The notes below the pieces were generated by a model. The model saw nothing but the letters and a program-made list of their open reading frames with translations, had not been told where the DNA came from and made no database searches. A stretch of DNA of 64,000 nt from Salminus brasiliensis (lineage: Eukaryota > Chordata > Actinopteri > Characiformes > Bryconidae), in contig NC_132881.1 in NCBI RefSeq assembly GCF_030463535.1, positions 45,511,271 to 45,575,270 on the forward strand. Direction: 5' to 3'. Position numbers and translations under genes: made by a program. Each line of letters opens with the position of its first letter. Positions within the stretch are counted from its first letter, which is position 1. Shown piece by piece: positions 16,300-28,025 of this stretch.

Positions 16300-18830
16300 T
16301 GCTCCTCACAGGCATGCCTGGTCTTGTTGTCACTAGTGATGACGTGTCGGGCTTTTCTTTTGCAGGTGAGTAATTCTGACATCTCTGACTGGTGAAAGAG
16401 TCCCTGGCTGACGCACTGTTGGAATCTTGGTCATTTTGAGATTCGCTTCGCCTCGCTGGTCCCGATGGCTGCTTCTCTCGAGGCCCCCGAATGAATCGGA
16501 CGGGGTTTTAGGCCTTCAGGCCCGGTGGCTCTTGATTGAATTCAGTAGAAAACGCTTAGAGAAATGAATATGTGCTTTGCTGGCTTTTTTTTTTCAGTCC
16601 CGGAGTTCCTCTCTGATCGGAAAAGAGGAGCTGGAATGGCCCGGCGGGCCTGTTGTGAAATACTTACTGAAAGCGGCCGCCGAGATCCCTGAACGATTTG
16701 CCTGTTCTTCATGTAAAAGTCCAGTTTGTCAATCCAGGAGCGGGTCAGAGTAATACAGTGACCGATGTGTCAGTCCCTCTTACTGAGTGAGTTATTTCGC
16801 TTCCTTGATGGCACCTGAATGGTGGACTATTTATTTATTTATTTATTTATTTATTTGCCACTTTAATCCAGATTTTTTTATTTAAAAATATATATATATA
16901 TTATTATTATTATTATTATTAATATATTATTATTAAAATATATTATTATTATTATTATTATTACGAAGTCTTTTTCGACACACAGCCGCCTACGCAGAAC
17001 AACCTTTTTAAAGCTGTTGCCACCAAACTCATGCTGGGCTTTTTTTTTTTTTTTTTCCCTTCACTTCCTGCCAGAAACACTTTCACTTTATGGCGCAATG
17101 GCTGCCGCCTCCTCCTCCGCAACAAACCAGACAGATAAAGCTCAAAGGGGCTTCGGCAACTGAGCTCTGAGTTCTACATCTCATGACATGAATCAAGGTT
17201 ATTTCCTCCACACCCTCGAAATTCACGCATTTCCCCTCGCTGCGAGAGCCGGGTCGTTCCCTACCCAGAACCCCACTTCTACGTCTTCTTGCTCAAGTCG
17301 TCCGAAACGAAAGGAGGCCACGTTTCCTTTTCCTGCGAGCTCTCGCAAGCTTCCCCACGAAGGCCCTGCTGCGCCTCTTGAGGCCTGTGGAGAGGAAGTA
17401 GACGTTGAAGCTGATACCAGTAATAATTACGCGAGCGTGTCACCTGCTTCCTCTCCCCTGAGCCGGTTGGCGGTTCCGTTTCATGGCTTCTTCTGCTTCA
17501 AAGATGACCGGTTTCTCTCTCAGCCTAGGTGTGCGAGCATGGGCGTGCGAGCCTACTCGCTGTGAAAGCGAGAGATTGAGCCATAACGGAAGATTTGAAT
17601 TATGCTCCTCTCTGTCGGGATGTTTATACTACAGCCTTATCGGCCCCTCATCGTGCAATGTGGGAGTTGCCTTGCTCAGGTCAAATAACATGGCCTTAGC
17701 GTGGCCTAATGGTGGTGACGTAACCTGACCTTCTGGATTACTATCCTCTTGTGCAAGACAGGACTGTTGAACTGTTGTCTGAATGTGAACGACCCCTCCG
17801 CTCGCCTCTCCCAGTCCGATTCAGTCTAGGGCCCCAGCCGTGAATCCGGCGGCCGGCCACAGGCTCAGGCCGAGACGGGCTTATTAGAGAGGACGGGAGG
17901 CTGGAGAGCAGCTCGGCTCTGGCTTGTAATCAGCGCAGGGGATCGTTTCATGAGGATGATTGCCTGAAGCTGTGGAGAATCAGCAGGGAAAGCCCCACTT
18001 GCTCCTCACACCACGACAGACAATAGAGTTTTGTCTGCGCCCAATGTCCTGCTCTCCCTCTTATCAAAAAACCAACACAAGTGGCGGCGCTAAATCTACC
18101 GCAGCCACTAGCAGCAGTGATCTATGGCAACACAAGTACAGGGCGCTCCACTTTCAAGTGTGTGATATAGACAGCCGGCGCTTCGGGAATTCCCTGTGTT
18201 ATGGGAAATTCCCATTATTTTCGGATACACATACGATTAAAGGCTGTATCTATCTGTTCTGTATACGTCTGGAGTGGTGTCGGGCCTTGTTTTCCCATTT
18301 GCAGCAGGGTGGAAGGTGAAGGTAGGGGATTGGTGTGTGTCTGTGTGAGTCTCTGAGTGTGTGTGTGTTGGCTGTAAGAGCTCTGCCCTTCATCAGGGAC
18401 TTCAGTGGCACTAGGGATTTTTTCCCCCCCGCTGTGGTTACCATCGCTGAAGCGCTACCCGTTTGAGAAAATCTAGAAATATTTGCATGATGGACATTTT
18501 TTTCCCTTCAAGGCCTTACAGTAAGTGTCATGTGACACTTCCTGACCTAATTATTTCCACCGGGCGAGGGTGGATTGTGGTGCGTGTGCTTTTCTGCCAT
18601 AGATCCCCAGGCCCCACACACTCCCGCTGTAGGTGTGTGAGTAGAGTGTGCTTGAGGAGGTGGGGAATCCCTATCAGCCCACCTTTCACTTCTCTGAAGC
18701 GCAGGCCTTCTAAAAGAACAATGCTAACGCTAACCCACTCACTCATCACTCAAGCTATTCTCGACTTTCTAAAAGTTACCTTCCTCATGTGGTGACATCA
18801 GGTAGACATTTTTTTTTTTTTTTTTTTTAG
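16300..18830. other. Repeat-poor intergenic stretch, unexplained
   Basis: Compared with its surroundings this stretch lacks recognisable transposons and is richer in GC (for example 16440-16690, 17210-17570 and 17800-17960). It has an ATT/TTA microsatellite near 16840-16965. A 125-codon frame (17188-17565, +) has no domain that I recognise and no clear splice context, so I do not call a gene. It could hold regulatory elements of fam193a or tnip2. Confidence 0.4.
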
Positions 18831-18970
18831 AACTCCCGGCTCTCTCTTCCTTTTTCTCGCTCACTCACTCACTCACACACTCACACACACATACACACAC
18901 ACACAATAATAAGCAATAATATGTGTATATATAATGTAAAATAAGCCCCATATGTATTATATACTGTAGC

Positions 18971-19440
18971 TACACGATATGAACAAAGGGACAAAAGTAT
19001 TGGGACACCTGCTCATTAACTGTTTCTTCCCAAATGAAGAGCATTGGAGAAAAAAAAAAAAAAAACAGTTGATCCTGCTCTTGTTGGGGTTACTGTCTCT
19101 ACTGTCCAGGGAAGAAGGCTTTCTGTTAGATTTTGGAGGAGCATTGCCGTGAGGATTTGATTGCATTCAGCGACAAGAGTTAGTGAGGTCAGGATGTTAA
19201 ATGATGATCAACCCCCCCACCTCATCCCCGACTCCCCACCTCATCCTCGACTCCCCGACTCCCCACCTCATCCCCGACTCCCCATCTTATCCCAAAAGTA
19301 TTAGACTGAGCAAACTGTTAGTTCCACTGCTCCACAGCTCAATGCTGGGGGGGCTTTATACCCCCTTCCCAAACCTGGCATAAGGCTTTCTATTGGCTGT
19401 CCTTCTCTACAGGGACTAGACAAGCTGTGTGTAAGCATTT
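18971..19440 (+). mobile_element. MITE copy with internal small duplications
   Basis: The terminus 'gggacaaaagtattgggaca' is followed by the family body. The 'ctccccacctcatccccgac' motif has expanded to three or four short repeats (about 19215-19290). The right end is decayed. Confidence 0.7.
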
Positions 19441-20690
19441 GCCCATTTATGATGGAAATGGGTGTTTGCAAATATTCACTTTTATAAATAAATAAATGTA
19501 TATTATTATAAAATCATATATAATTGTGTTTATTCACCCTGATTTTGCTGCTTTTGATGGAAATTCTGGGCATTTCTGTCTTGAAAATGTATTACAAAAC
19601 ACACACACACACACAAACTAGTGCGAACCAGATCAAGGCGCAACTATCTTCCAGTGTAAGAGTGTGTGTTCTTTGGTGACATCATTTCTAGAGAGTGACT
19701 TGACTGAAGTAGAGTGCGAAACTTCAGCTGGAGTTTTCCCTCCTGCCTGCATGGCAGTTGTCGGGGTCGTGAGCTCCGTGACGCAGGGGAACCATAACAC
19801 TGCCCCCTCTCGAGTCCCTCAGGCTCGCTCTGGTGAACTTTACCAGCGGACTTCCCGGACACAGATGAGGCCTGATGAGGCCTGGCTTCACGGCTAGAAA
19901 GCTTTTAATGGAAAAAAAAATCACAACAGAGAGCCAGTGCAAGATTCACTCATCACTGTGGAAGAACTCGAGCTGACGTCACTCAGAATGACCCCCTCAG
20001 TGAGATTTATGGTACGTACTTAGCTGTCTTCTCAGAATAACACCTTCCTGAGAGATGATGTGGCTTTCGTAACATGACTAGTGTTTTCATAAGTGGTACT
20101 ATGTCCCTCACATAGCAGAGCTGCACTGTAACATCACAGAAGTTTCCGTGGAGCGTGCTGACCGGCCTCGGATGTTTTGTACCACGAATCTGATGAATCA
20201 CGGGCCTTCCAGCAGACTGAGAAACACTCACTCAGAGGTAGCGCATCACACCACGGAGCCACCAGGAGCCCTGGGTGGGTGTGGCTTAAGCCTTCTGTTT
20301 ACGCATTTACCTGGTCTTTAAATCTTTACAGATCATCATGCCCTTATGATTGAAATGAATTACTTCCATATCCATAATTATTCAGTTTGAAGTTATTATA
20401 TTATATTCATGATGAAAAATGTGTGATTACCAAGTTAATATGTATATATTTGAAGTTAGTATATCTTCATTTATTTACTTATTAAAAGAAGGTTCTGTAA
20501 AATGTCTCATTTTAAAACACTTGATTATGACTTAAAATGATAAACAGAAATAATTACAATATAATAAACTACTCTAACTACTCTAAAGTGACATTATGTA
20601 GCTCCCAAATAGCAACTTAATAGGAGAAGGCAAAAAGCTTCTTAGATTTTAATGGAAGTCAATGTAAAATATGTTTATGTATTAAAATTT
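19441..20690. other. Intergenic, nothing recognised
   Basis: There is a short (CA)n tract at about 19598-19615 and unique sequence at 19640-20290, then AT-rich sequence. I see no gene or assigned repeat. Confidence 0.5.
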
Positions 20691-20756
20691 CATGTCATTT
20701 TGGAGTATTTTGATTGGTCCATTCAATAATTATTATAATTTATGATCTGTTATATT

Positions 20757-20757
<1 letters not shown>

Positions 20758-20804
<47 letters not shown>

Positions 20805-20861
20805 ATTATATATATTGTATATATAATATATATACAATATATATTTGTTATCTCTTTCTTA

Positions 20862-20936
<75 letters not shown>

Positions 20937-20955
20937 GATAGATAGATAGATAGAT
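20758..20955. repeat. Compound (TA)n(CT)n(TA)n(GATA)n microsatellite
   Basis: TA runs at about 20758-20801 and 20898-20933 flank a CT run at about 20866-20897. They are followed by 'tagatagatagatagatag'. Confidence 0.9.
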
Positions 20956-21034
20956 AGAGAGATAGATAACATTATATTCTAATAGTAATACAGTTACAGT
21001 AATAATACTTACCTACAGGACGACCAAATGCGTA

Positions 21035-21243
21035 GAGAATGACCCACCACCCAAATACTACCTGCTCTATGAGATCCTGTGGGGTCCTGACCACTAAAGA
21101 ACAGGGTGCAAGGAGGCTGACAGTGTGCAGAGGAACAGATGGACACAGTCTGGACTTATAGAACTGCACAGTGCTCCTGTACGGACAGCGATGCTCATAG
21201 AATAGACAGTGAGAGGTGGTTTTAATGTTATGGCTGATCCGTG
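21035..21243. mobile_element. Partial MITE related to the copy at 2659-3150
   Basis: It shares 'gagaatgacccacc', 'agaactgcacagtgctcctg' and the end 'ggttttaatgttatggctga'. Only one arm is present. Confidence 0.6.
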
Positions 21244-21533
21244 TTTTCTGTATCTACACACTATACAAACTCCAACTAAATGCTAGTTTTAATAAACACA
21301 TCCAAACGGCCCGGTGTCTGATATAGACCTACAGACTCTTCTAAATACACACTAGACAGCCCTGTTTGGCCCCTCGGCCAGCCCTGCTTTAAATAGCTGC
21401 TCTCCAGCCTGCTGTCCCTCAGCTGCCTGCTGCCTCAGTCCACTGTTCATTCTGGGCCTGGAGGACAGCTGTGAATCTACTGCACTTACAGCATGGCCAT
21501 TCAGTGCTGTTTGAGAAGGGGCTTTCCAATACA

Positions 21534-21535
<2 letters not shown>

Positions 21536-21570
<35 letters not shown>
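21536..21570. repeat. (CA)n microsatellite
   Basis: About 17 CA units in intergenic sequence. Confidence 0.85.
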
Positions 21571-21576
<6 letters not shown>

Positions 21577-23545
21577 ACACAGACATTCACAGACAGTCAT
21601 ACTCTTTTTCTTTCAGATCCCATGGGACAAATCTATGACAAGAGACTCATGCAAACCATCACATGCCCTTATCATCATCATCGCCAAACTATTTGAGCGG
21701 CTATTTTCCCTCGTATCTGTTAAACACACACACACACAATACACAAAACTAAATATGAAAACATCACTACAACAACAAAAATAATGCACAATTTCTCACA
21801 ATTTAAATATTTTATTAAAAAAATAAACCTTTCGTCACATTTTCTGCTTCTTTTTTTGCTGTTGCTATTTTTTTTTTCTCTTTCTGCCAGTTGAGGTTCT
21901 AGCTTCAAACGTGCTGAAATTTGAGGCCATTTTGTTACACAGTCAGAAGTCTGACGCTTTCATGTCTTGACTTACCAGGATGTAGGGAACTTCCTTTCTT
22001 ACTTAAAACTAGAATGTTTTCTACCGTAGAGGCGATCGAACGGCAAGTACCTAACACTCAAAAGAACCCTCTGAGGCTGAGAGTGACGAATGGTGTATAT
22101 AAATATATATATATTTATATATAAATCGCAATATTACGGCTTATTTGATGTCAGACAGATTTAAAAGGGGTGTGTATCAGAATGCATAAAGCACTTCCTA
22201 ATACTGTAAGCCATTCTGCAGTATAATTCTGCTCCAGTGGAAATCATGAATCATAAGCCCTGGACAAATTATATATATTTATATATACATAGATATATAT
22301 ATATATATATATATACATATACATAACTCTACTACATAGCACCATGACAATGAATAGTATATATGTTTTACACTCCTTAAACTTTATAAAAGCTTATGTA
22401 TAATTTAAAAAATATGTTTGTGCTTTTATTTTGACACAAGTTACAATTAAACAAACAAACCAAAATATGTTAATATTAAAAATAAGAACAGGAAAGTGCT
22501 AGACGTTCACAATTTGACGACAAAAGATTTACTGAGGTATATCAGCTGACCGAAACGAGTGTCCATCTGAAGTGTAAAAAGATCTGACAGGTTTCTTGGC
22601 ACAGTGCTCAGAACTTTAGGCACATGACACAGAAAGATGAGTCTAAAGCCACATTTAGCAAGAAGTCTCAAGTTTCAGAATTTAAGGCAAAAATGTAAAA
22701 TTCTGGAAAAAATCTGTTGATATATTTCATTAAATATGGAGAGATTCATTCCGAAATGCATTTCAGTTTGCAACTAATTTGCAATAAGCCCAGTTTAGCC
22801 TAATAAAAACACACAATTGTCAGTAATAATGGCAGATCAAGGCAAACTAATTAAATAAATAAAGGTGCTACCAATGCGATGCCATAGAAGAACCACATTT
22901 GGTAAAAAAAAAAAAAAAAAAGTTTATAAAAGCCAAAAATGGTTAAATATGGTTTTTCAATGGCATCCCTCAAATATCCCTTGGTAACACCTTTATTTTT
23001 AAAGTGAAAACAGAAATTGCTTAAAATAGCTTTATTTAATTTTAGCATTTTGGAATCAAACTCTTCATATACTGTCATATACTTTATATTTAGTATAATT
23101 ATATTTATTTTCACTATGAGATTCATGTGCTCTGTGTACTATGTCTCTGGACCCTATGACTGTTGATAGAGTAATTCCTTGAATCAGGAATGCCCCATCT
23201 TAGGTCACAGAACATTCTGAACCACCTACGTGCCTCATGTCAGAAACCAGCTTCTCTAAACTTTCCCAGTCAGACGTCTGGCTTGGATTAACCCCCCCCC
23301 CCCCCCCCCCCCACCCCCCAAACAGTTCAGATATGACAGTTAATTCCAAGCTAGAAGATAAGCTGAGATTCAGAAACTCCACGGTCATTCCCAGCGTTTA
23401 CTGTCCATCCGCCACCAGCAGACATACCTCTACCTCTACTTTCAGGAAGGCCACGGTTCCACAGTGCCCTCCCTCCACACACTTCTGTAGTGCATTGAGT
23501 TTTCTCCTCCGAGCGCGGCGTGAAGTGAAGAGGTCCGTGCGGAGA
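21571..23545. other. tnip2 downstream flank
   Basis: AT-rich sequence with a short TA run at about 22290-22315 and a long C homopolymer at about 23291-23312. The tnip2 3'UTR (- strand) begins at 23545 and must lie here. I cannot fix its end; TTTATT, the complement of AATAAA, occurs near 22990 and 23104. Confidence 0.4.
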
Positions 23546-23791
23546 TCACAGCTTAGCGCACTCCTCCCAGTGGTTCATGTATTCCACCGTGTTTTTGTCG
23601 TCGTACATGGTCATGCACCGCGGGCACATCAGGTCAGTGGAGCCCTGCGCTGGTGACTGACTGACCGTCCGTTTTGTGCTGGCCTCTGGAGGACTGTTCC
23701 TAAGCAGAGGTTCGGCCGTTTCCGTCTGCTTGCGGGACGGTTTCTTCAGGCTGATGGGGAGCCGCCGTGTTGGCTGGGGTTCATTGACATG
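23546..23791 (-). CDS. tnip2: tnip2 exon 6 (zinc finger and stop)
   Basis: The acceptor is TTACACAG (23792 upstream). The exon reads HVNEPQPTRRLPISLKKPSR, a Ser/Pro/Thr linker, then STDLMCPRCMTMYDDKNTVE and YMNHWEECAKL, with stop TGA at 23548-23546. The CCHC finger is the ABIN-2-specific C-terminal ubiquitin-binding element. Confidence 0.93.
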   Translation of the reverse strand, partial: HVNEPQPTRRLPISLKKPSRKQTETAEPLLRNSPPEASTKRTVSQSPAQGSTDLMCPRCMTMYDDKNTVEYMNHWEECAKL

Positions 23792-26700
23792 CTGTGTAAA
23801 GGAAGATACGGGACGGTCAGAAAACCGTGATGTGAACACGACACTTTATAGGAGTTTAATAAGACAACTAACAATAATGATTTTTGGAAATGGCTGATTA
23901 ATAATAATTAATAATACTGGCTCGTAACTCCAAAAATGCAACTTTACAGTAGAAGGAAAAACATCTTAACTTTCAATGGAAATCAATGTAAGTGTATTTT
24001 AGTCCAAGCCATTTCTGAGCATTTCTATTGGTCCACTCGTCACAATTTTGCCACAATGTGCGGGACAACTGCCAGATTCATATTGTGCCAAAAAGTAACA
24101 AACGATGCCAAAAAACTACAAACAGTGGCGATATTTTAGCTGTTCTGCCTGGACCACAGTGTCTCAGTCTCAGTCTAGTTCAGTTTTTAATAGCTCGCCT
24201 TGCTTATTTCCCACGTCCCTGTGCGATCCAAGACCACAATTATCTTATAGTGTTTATAGCCATTTCAGGAAGATGCTGACTGGCTTGCCTGTGCGTGGAT
24301 TTGCAGCTGGAGACGGGCCACTTCATCCTCAAGGTCCAGGATTTTGCCCTGAGCCCTTTCCCTGTCGGCTCTCTCGGACTTAAAATCTTCGATGTAAGCC
24401 AGGACCTGGAAAGAACATGGAGACATGCAACATCAGTCACTGTAAATGATGTAATAAACCGTGTAGTTTAATAGTAGCATGTTCACTTAATTGGGAATAA
24501 ACTGATACGGCACCTAAATACTGTTCCACAAAAGAAATTTAATGTTATAGAAATATATTTTTCATATTTTTTTCATAATTAACAGTTTACTTTGGGTTAA
24601 AATCCATATATTAATTAGTCTTTTGTTAGTTGATTGACTTGAAGAAAGTAAGGCCACTTCTTTTAACCCCTTAACACTCTATCACACACTAAGGTGTATT
24701 ACTCAGTAACTACAGGGACTGCTGAACAGCCTGCTGGAACTTTTCTCTGCCAATAGAAAAAACAACAGCACTTCCGGCCTGCTGGCAGGTCACAGGCTGT
24801 TAAAGGGGTAAAGTAAAATCAGTGTTTACAGTTAATCCTAAAATAAGAGCTGACCAAAGTAAACAAAACTACCTTGTATGTCCAAAAATAGCAACTTTAC
24901 AGGAGAAGGAAAAATCCTTCTCAACGTTCAATGGAGGTCAATGTAAAAAGACTTTATTCCAGGTCATTCTGGAGCATTTCTATTGGTCCGTTCATCATAA
25001 CATTGTGACAGATTCACAATATGTCAAAAGGTAAACATTGCATTGCAGGACAGCAACGACATGACTGTATAATTTGGCCCAGGCTTCAAGACCATCAACA
25101 AGCCTGCTTAATTTCCCACAGTGCCGAAGTGGAGGTGGTCTATGGACAGACCCACTGACCGCCACAAAGAGAGGAGTGTGTTTGTGTGGTTGGTAATGAC
25201 CTGCTGCTCCAGCATCTGAATGCGCTCATGGTCTCTCAGCGAGCCGTTGTTTCTCTCTTGGCTCAGCCTCTCGCACTCCAGCATCTTCTCCTTTAGCAGG
25301 CCGTTCAGGCGGCCGATCTCCTGCTGGAAAAGAGCCGTGTTGCCCGCAGCCGCTGTGCCCGGAGACAGCGCGGACCCGGGGCCGGCCAGGCCGTTAGACT
25401 CCTTCAACTTCTGACACAGCTCCCTCACATAATCTTCTCTGCTCAAGTCATACTTCTGCCACCTCGAGTTCAGGTTCTCCACCTGAGGAGGGAGCAGGAG
25501 CCGAGGAATGGTGAGAGGAACACACTTTCAAAATCACGCTGGTTATTAAAACACACTGAATACTTGGGAATCAACTTTTTTTTTAAGTGTAATGATGGTT
25601 TTGAAAAGATTTTTTACATATTAATGGTGGAGGGGATTTATTTTTTTGGGTTGTATCACAGCTTTATCCTCATTAGCATCACATATGATGTTTACAAGCT
25701 CAGAAAACACACGTGGGTTCACTGGTCATCCCACATACAATGACTACACTGTGTTTTCCACCATGACGACCCCTTGTTCTTATCACTTCCACTTTGTTTA
25801 CATCTCAGCTGAAGCTTGTAGAGCTTGGGAGAAACCACTGGAATTCACCTTTCAACACTTTTATGTGTTATTTCATTTGTTCCTCAGCAGAATACCATTT
25901 TTTTCCATCTGTGGACACCCATAATGGCCTCAAATAGTGGGTCTTACTTACATATGTCACTCTCTTTTTGAGCTGCTGGTTCTCATCCTTCAGTTTGCAG
26001 ACTACCGTGTTCAGACGAGCAGCCTCAGAGGAATCAATCATCTGGTGGAAAAGCACAAAGAGAACATGATCGTCTGCCCAGATGCACACAAACACAAAAA
26101 CACATGGCAAGAACAATGTGCCTGTGTCTCTTAGTGCTCTTTAACATCTGCGCATCTTCTAAAATATGAACACCTTTCATAACTTTACCGGAGAACTATA
26201 AACTACTCCTAACTTCTAATGTAAGCTGATGAAATCTGGATTTACTGCCCCTTTCCAGAAGAACTGTGCTTCTGATAGTGGCCAGATGCTGTCAAACGAT
26301 GACCTCTGACACCTATCTAAAGCCTAGAAATGAAGCCTAGGCCTGGACTTAACAGCAAGTATGTAGAGTCACCATTAAAATGGTCATTTAGACTAAGATT
26401 CAGGCCACCAAAGGTTCACAGAGTCTAGCCTTCACCCATACACACCTCATTAACTTTGTGCTCAGGGTTGTGGCCCTTCTCCAGCCTCCCCAGAAGCTCC
26501 TGGCACACTCGGACCGTGGCCCCCAGCTGCACTCTCAGCTGCGCAGCATCTTCTGCCAGCGAGTTATACAGGACGTCCTTGGTGGCCTGTGTCCGGTCCC
26601 GCTCTGCCAGGACGGTGCGCAGGTGCTGGATCTCCTGGTCCTTCTCGTGCTCAGGGCTCTGCCGTACACTCTCCAGCTCCTGCTCCTTCTCCTTCAGCTT

Positions 26701-28025
26701 CTGCTGCAGCCCCTGGATCTCCTAAAGGAAGCAGAGGACGGGCTTTAAACTACCGTACCTAAACTGCTGAGAGGCGGATGGAACTCCTGTGGCGACAGTT
26801 TAAGGTAAGGAACCAGTTATGATCTACAGGTGTTTAGTGAGTATTTGGATGGCGTTGATGTTTTTGGCTACAGGTGCTTGGGGAAAGCCATTGCACGTCA
26901 ATACTACAGCGGCCGGCTACAGACTAGTCGGGACAGTCGGGAAATAGGTATTTGTAGATGTTATAAACATCAGGAGAAGCGATAAACTTCGCGTTTATGA
27001 AGATTGACGAGTTTTATAAGTGAGGGGTGAGAGATTTGATGATATTTTATGGATGCTGTGATATGTGATGTGTGGATATGCTATTTTGGATGTACTGTGG
27101 ACATTTCATTAAAAAGACAAGACATAATTGAGCTGATTCACTGATCATTTATAATGATTGTGGTCATAATTTAGGATCATATTTTTTCAAATGCACCTGT
27201 GCTGTACTTTTTGTTTTGGTTGTTTTAACTTGGAAAATAATTATATAGTTTATAGAACTATAGAATAAAAAGTTAAACTAAGTAAAACAGATTATTGTTC
27301 CCTTATTGTTCTGCATTAAATTCCAGATCAATTTTTTTATGTTAAATATATGTTAAATATATTGTTTTTAACTGTTAAATGTAGTGTACAGCTTCTCAAA
27401 CACCAGCAAAATTAAAGACCATGACTTTTATTGTGTTCTGATGCTGTGTTGCTTGTGTTTTCTGACTTTTTGAATCATCCTGATTCAGATTTGACTCCTA
27501 ATACTGAATCGAACCCCTACTGAATCGAATCATGTATCATGATTCTTGATATTTCTGCCATATCACCCATCCCTACGTACAATAAACAACACAGCTCATG
27601 TTAGGAATATCTGTGATGGATTATTCTCCTGCAAATGTGCTGATTTACAACCCACACGGTGTCAGATAAATAAAATAAAGCACTCCAGTAAAGAACAACC
27701 CACAGAATCGACTCACTCGTTTGCTAGAATCCAGCTCCTGAGCTGCGTTCAGTTCTGCGTCCTTCAGCTTTTGCTTTAATCTACGAATTTCTTTACACAA
27801 GCTGCCCACCAGGGATTTAGAGGGTCCAACGGCGTCCTCTCCCTCGATGACACAGGTCCTCTCGTACTTGGCCAGCCTGGCCTGCAGGTCAGCTATCCTC
27901 CCGTCTTTGGCGAAGACCATCTGCCCCAGCCTGGCCATCTCCTCCTGGGTTTCGTGGTAAAACGTGTTGAGGGTCGAGCAGCTCCGCAGTTTGGTGACGT
28001 CGTCCTCCTTCTTAACGTGATCCAT
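23546..28025 (-). CDS. tnip2: tnip2 (TNFAIP3-interacting protein 2, ABIN-2), complete
   Basis: Six coding exons on the - strand: 28025-27717, 26721-26446, 26041-25952, 25482-25201, 24405-24289 and 23791-23546, all phase 0 and joining to about 439 aa (human protein about 429). Residues 1-103 open with an Asp/Glu/Lys segment and STLNTFYHETQEEMARL. 104-319 are coiled coil. 320-358 contain YIEDFKSERADRERAQGKI, the UBAN/ABIN-homology motif that binds linear and K63 ubiquitin chains. The C-terminus has MCPRCMTMYDD...HWEEC, a CX2C-X14-H-X3-C zinc finger (Cys414, Cys417, His432, Cys436 in my count). Known family role: cytosolic adaptor restraining NF-kB with A20 and stabilising TPL2/MAP3K8. The gene converges on fam193a, its neighbour in human too. 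Confidence 0.93.
23930..24125. repeat. Short interspersed repeat in tnip2 intron 5 (copy A)
   Basis: The pattern 'ctttcaatggaaatcaatgt', 'gcatttctattggtccactc', 'cagattcatattgtgccaaa' recurs at 24870-25040, 30010-30190, 45235-45320, 46900-47060 and 47440-47570, sometimes inverted. The family is unclassified. Confidence 0.6.
24289..24405 (-). CDS. tnip2: tnip2 exon 5 (UBAN motif)
   Basis: 39 codons, VLAYIEDFKSERADRERAQ, then GKILDLEDEVARLQLQIHAQ. The Asp-Phe...Glu-Arg...Asp-Arg-Glu core is the ubiquitin-binding UBAN signature. The exon is followed by CAG|GCAAGC, a GC rather than GT donor. Reading on meets a stop eight codons later. Confidence 0.92.
24870..25045. repeat. Short interspersed repeat in tnip2 intron 4 (copy B)
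   Basis: Same family as 23930-24125 ('acgttcaatggaggtcaatg', 'ggagcatttctattggtccg', 'gacagattcacaatatgtca'). The two copies sit in adjacent introns of one gene. Confidence 0.6.
25201..25482 (-). CDS. tnip2: tnip2 exon 4
   Basis: 94 codons. It begins VENLNSRWQKYDLSREDYVR, the conserved ABIN block before UBAN, and ends ERIQMLEQQ at the donor CAG|GTCATT. That donor is weak, but the next exon begins VLAYIEDF and restores the family consensus MLEQQxLAYxxDF. Confidence 0.92.
25952..26041 (-). CDS. tnip2: tnip2 exon 3
   Basis: 30 codons, MIDSSEAARLNTVVCKLKDE, then NQQLKKRVTY. The acceptor is CCACCAG and the donor TAT|GTAAGT. It corresponds to the EKLQEENRLLKQKVTH segment of the mammalian protein. 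Confidence 0.9.
26446..26721 (-). CDS. tnip2: tnip2 exon 2 (coiled coil)
   Basis: 92 codons between TTTAG (26722) and GAG|GTGTGT (26446/26445). It reads EIQGLQQKLKEKEQELESVR, later ATKDVLYNSLAEDAAQLR and VRVCQELLGRLEKG. This matches the ABIN-2 pattern (ASDVLCRSLANE...CQHLAKCL in human). It lacks Met codons early on, which makes it easy to miss in ATG-based scans. Confidence 0.92.
26760..27700 (-). other. tnip2 intron 1, nothing recognised
   Basis: AT-rich intron between exons 1 and 2 without an exon or clear transposon. Frames are short and broken. Confidence 0.5.
27717..28025 (-). CDS. tnip2: tnip2 exon 1 (start codon)
   Basis: ATG is at 28025-28023 and begins MDHVKKEDDVTKL. The exon ends ELDSSKR before donor CGA|GTGAGT (27717/27716), 103 codons. 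No in-frame ATG that extends the conserved region lies upstream. A GAA/GGA-rich purine tract lies in the presumed 5'UTR. Confidence 0.92.

Noticed and set aside
17188-17565. 125-codon + frame in the repeat-poor stretch
   Set aside because: No recognisable domain, no upstream or downstream splice partner that I can find, and composition close to random. Kept only as part of the region finding.
26456-26748. + strand Ser/Cys/Leu-rich frames
   Set aside because: Shadows of tnip2 exon 2 on the - strand, which matches the ABIN-2 coiled coil.
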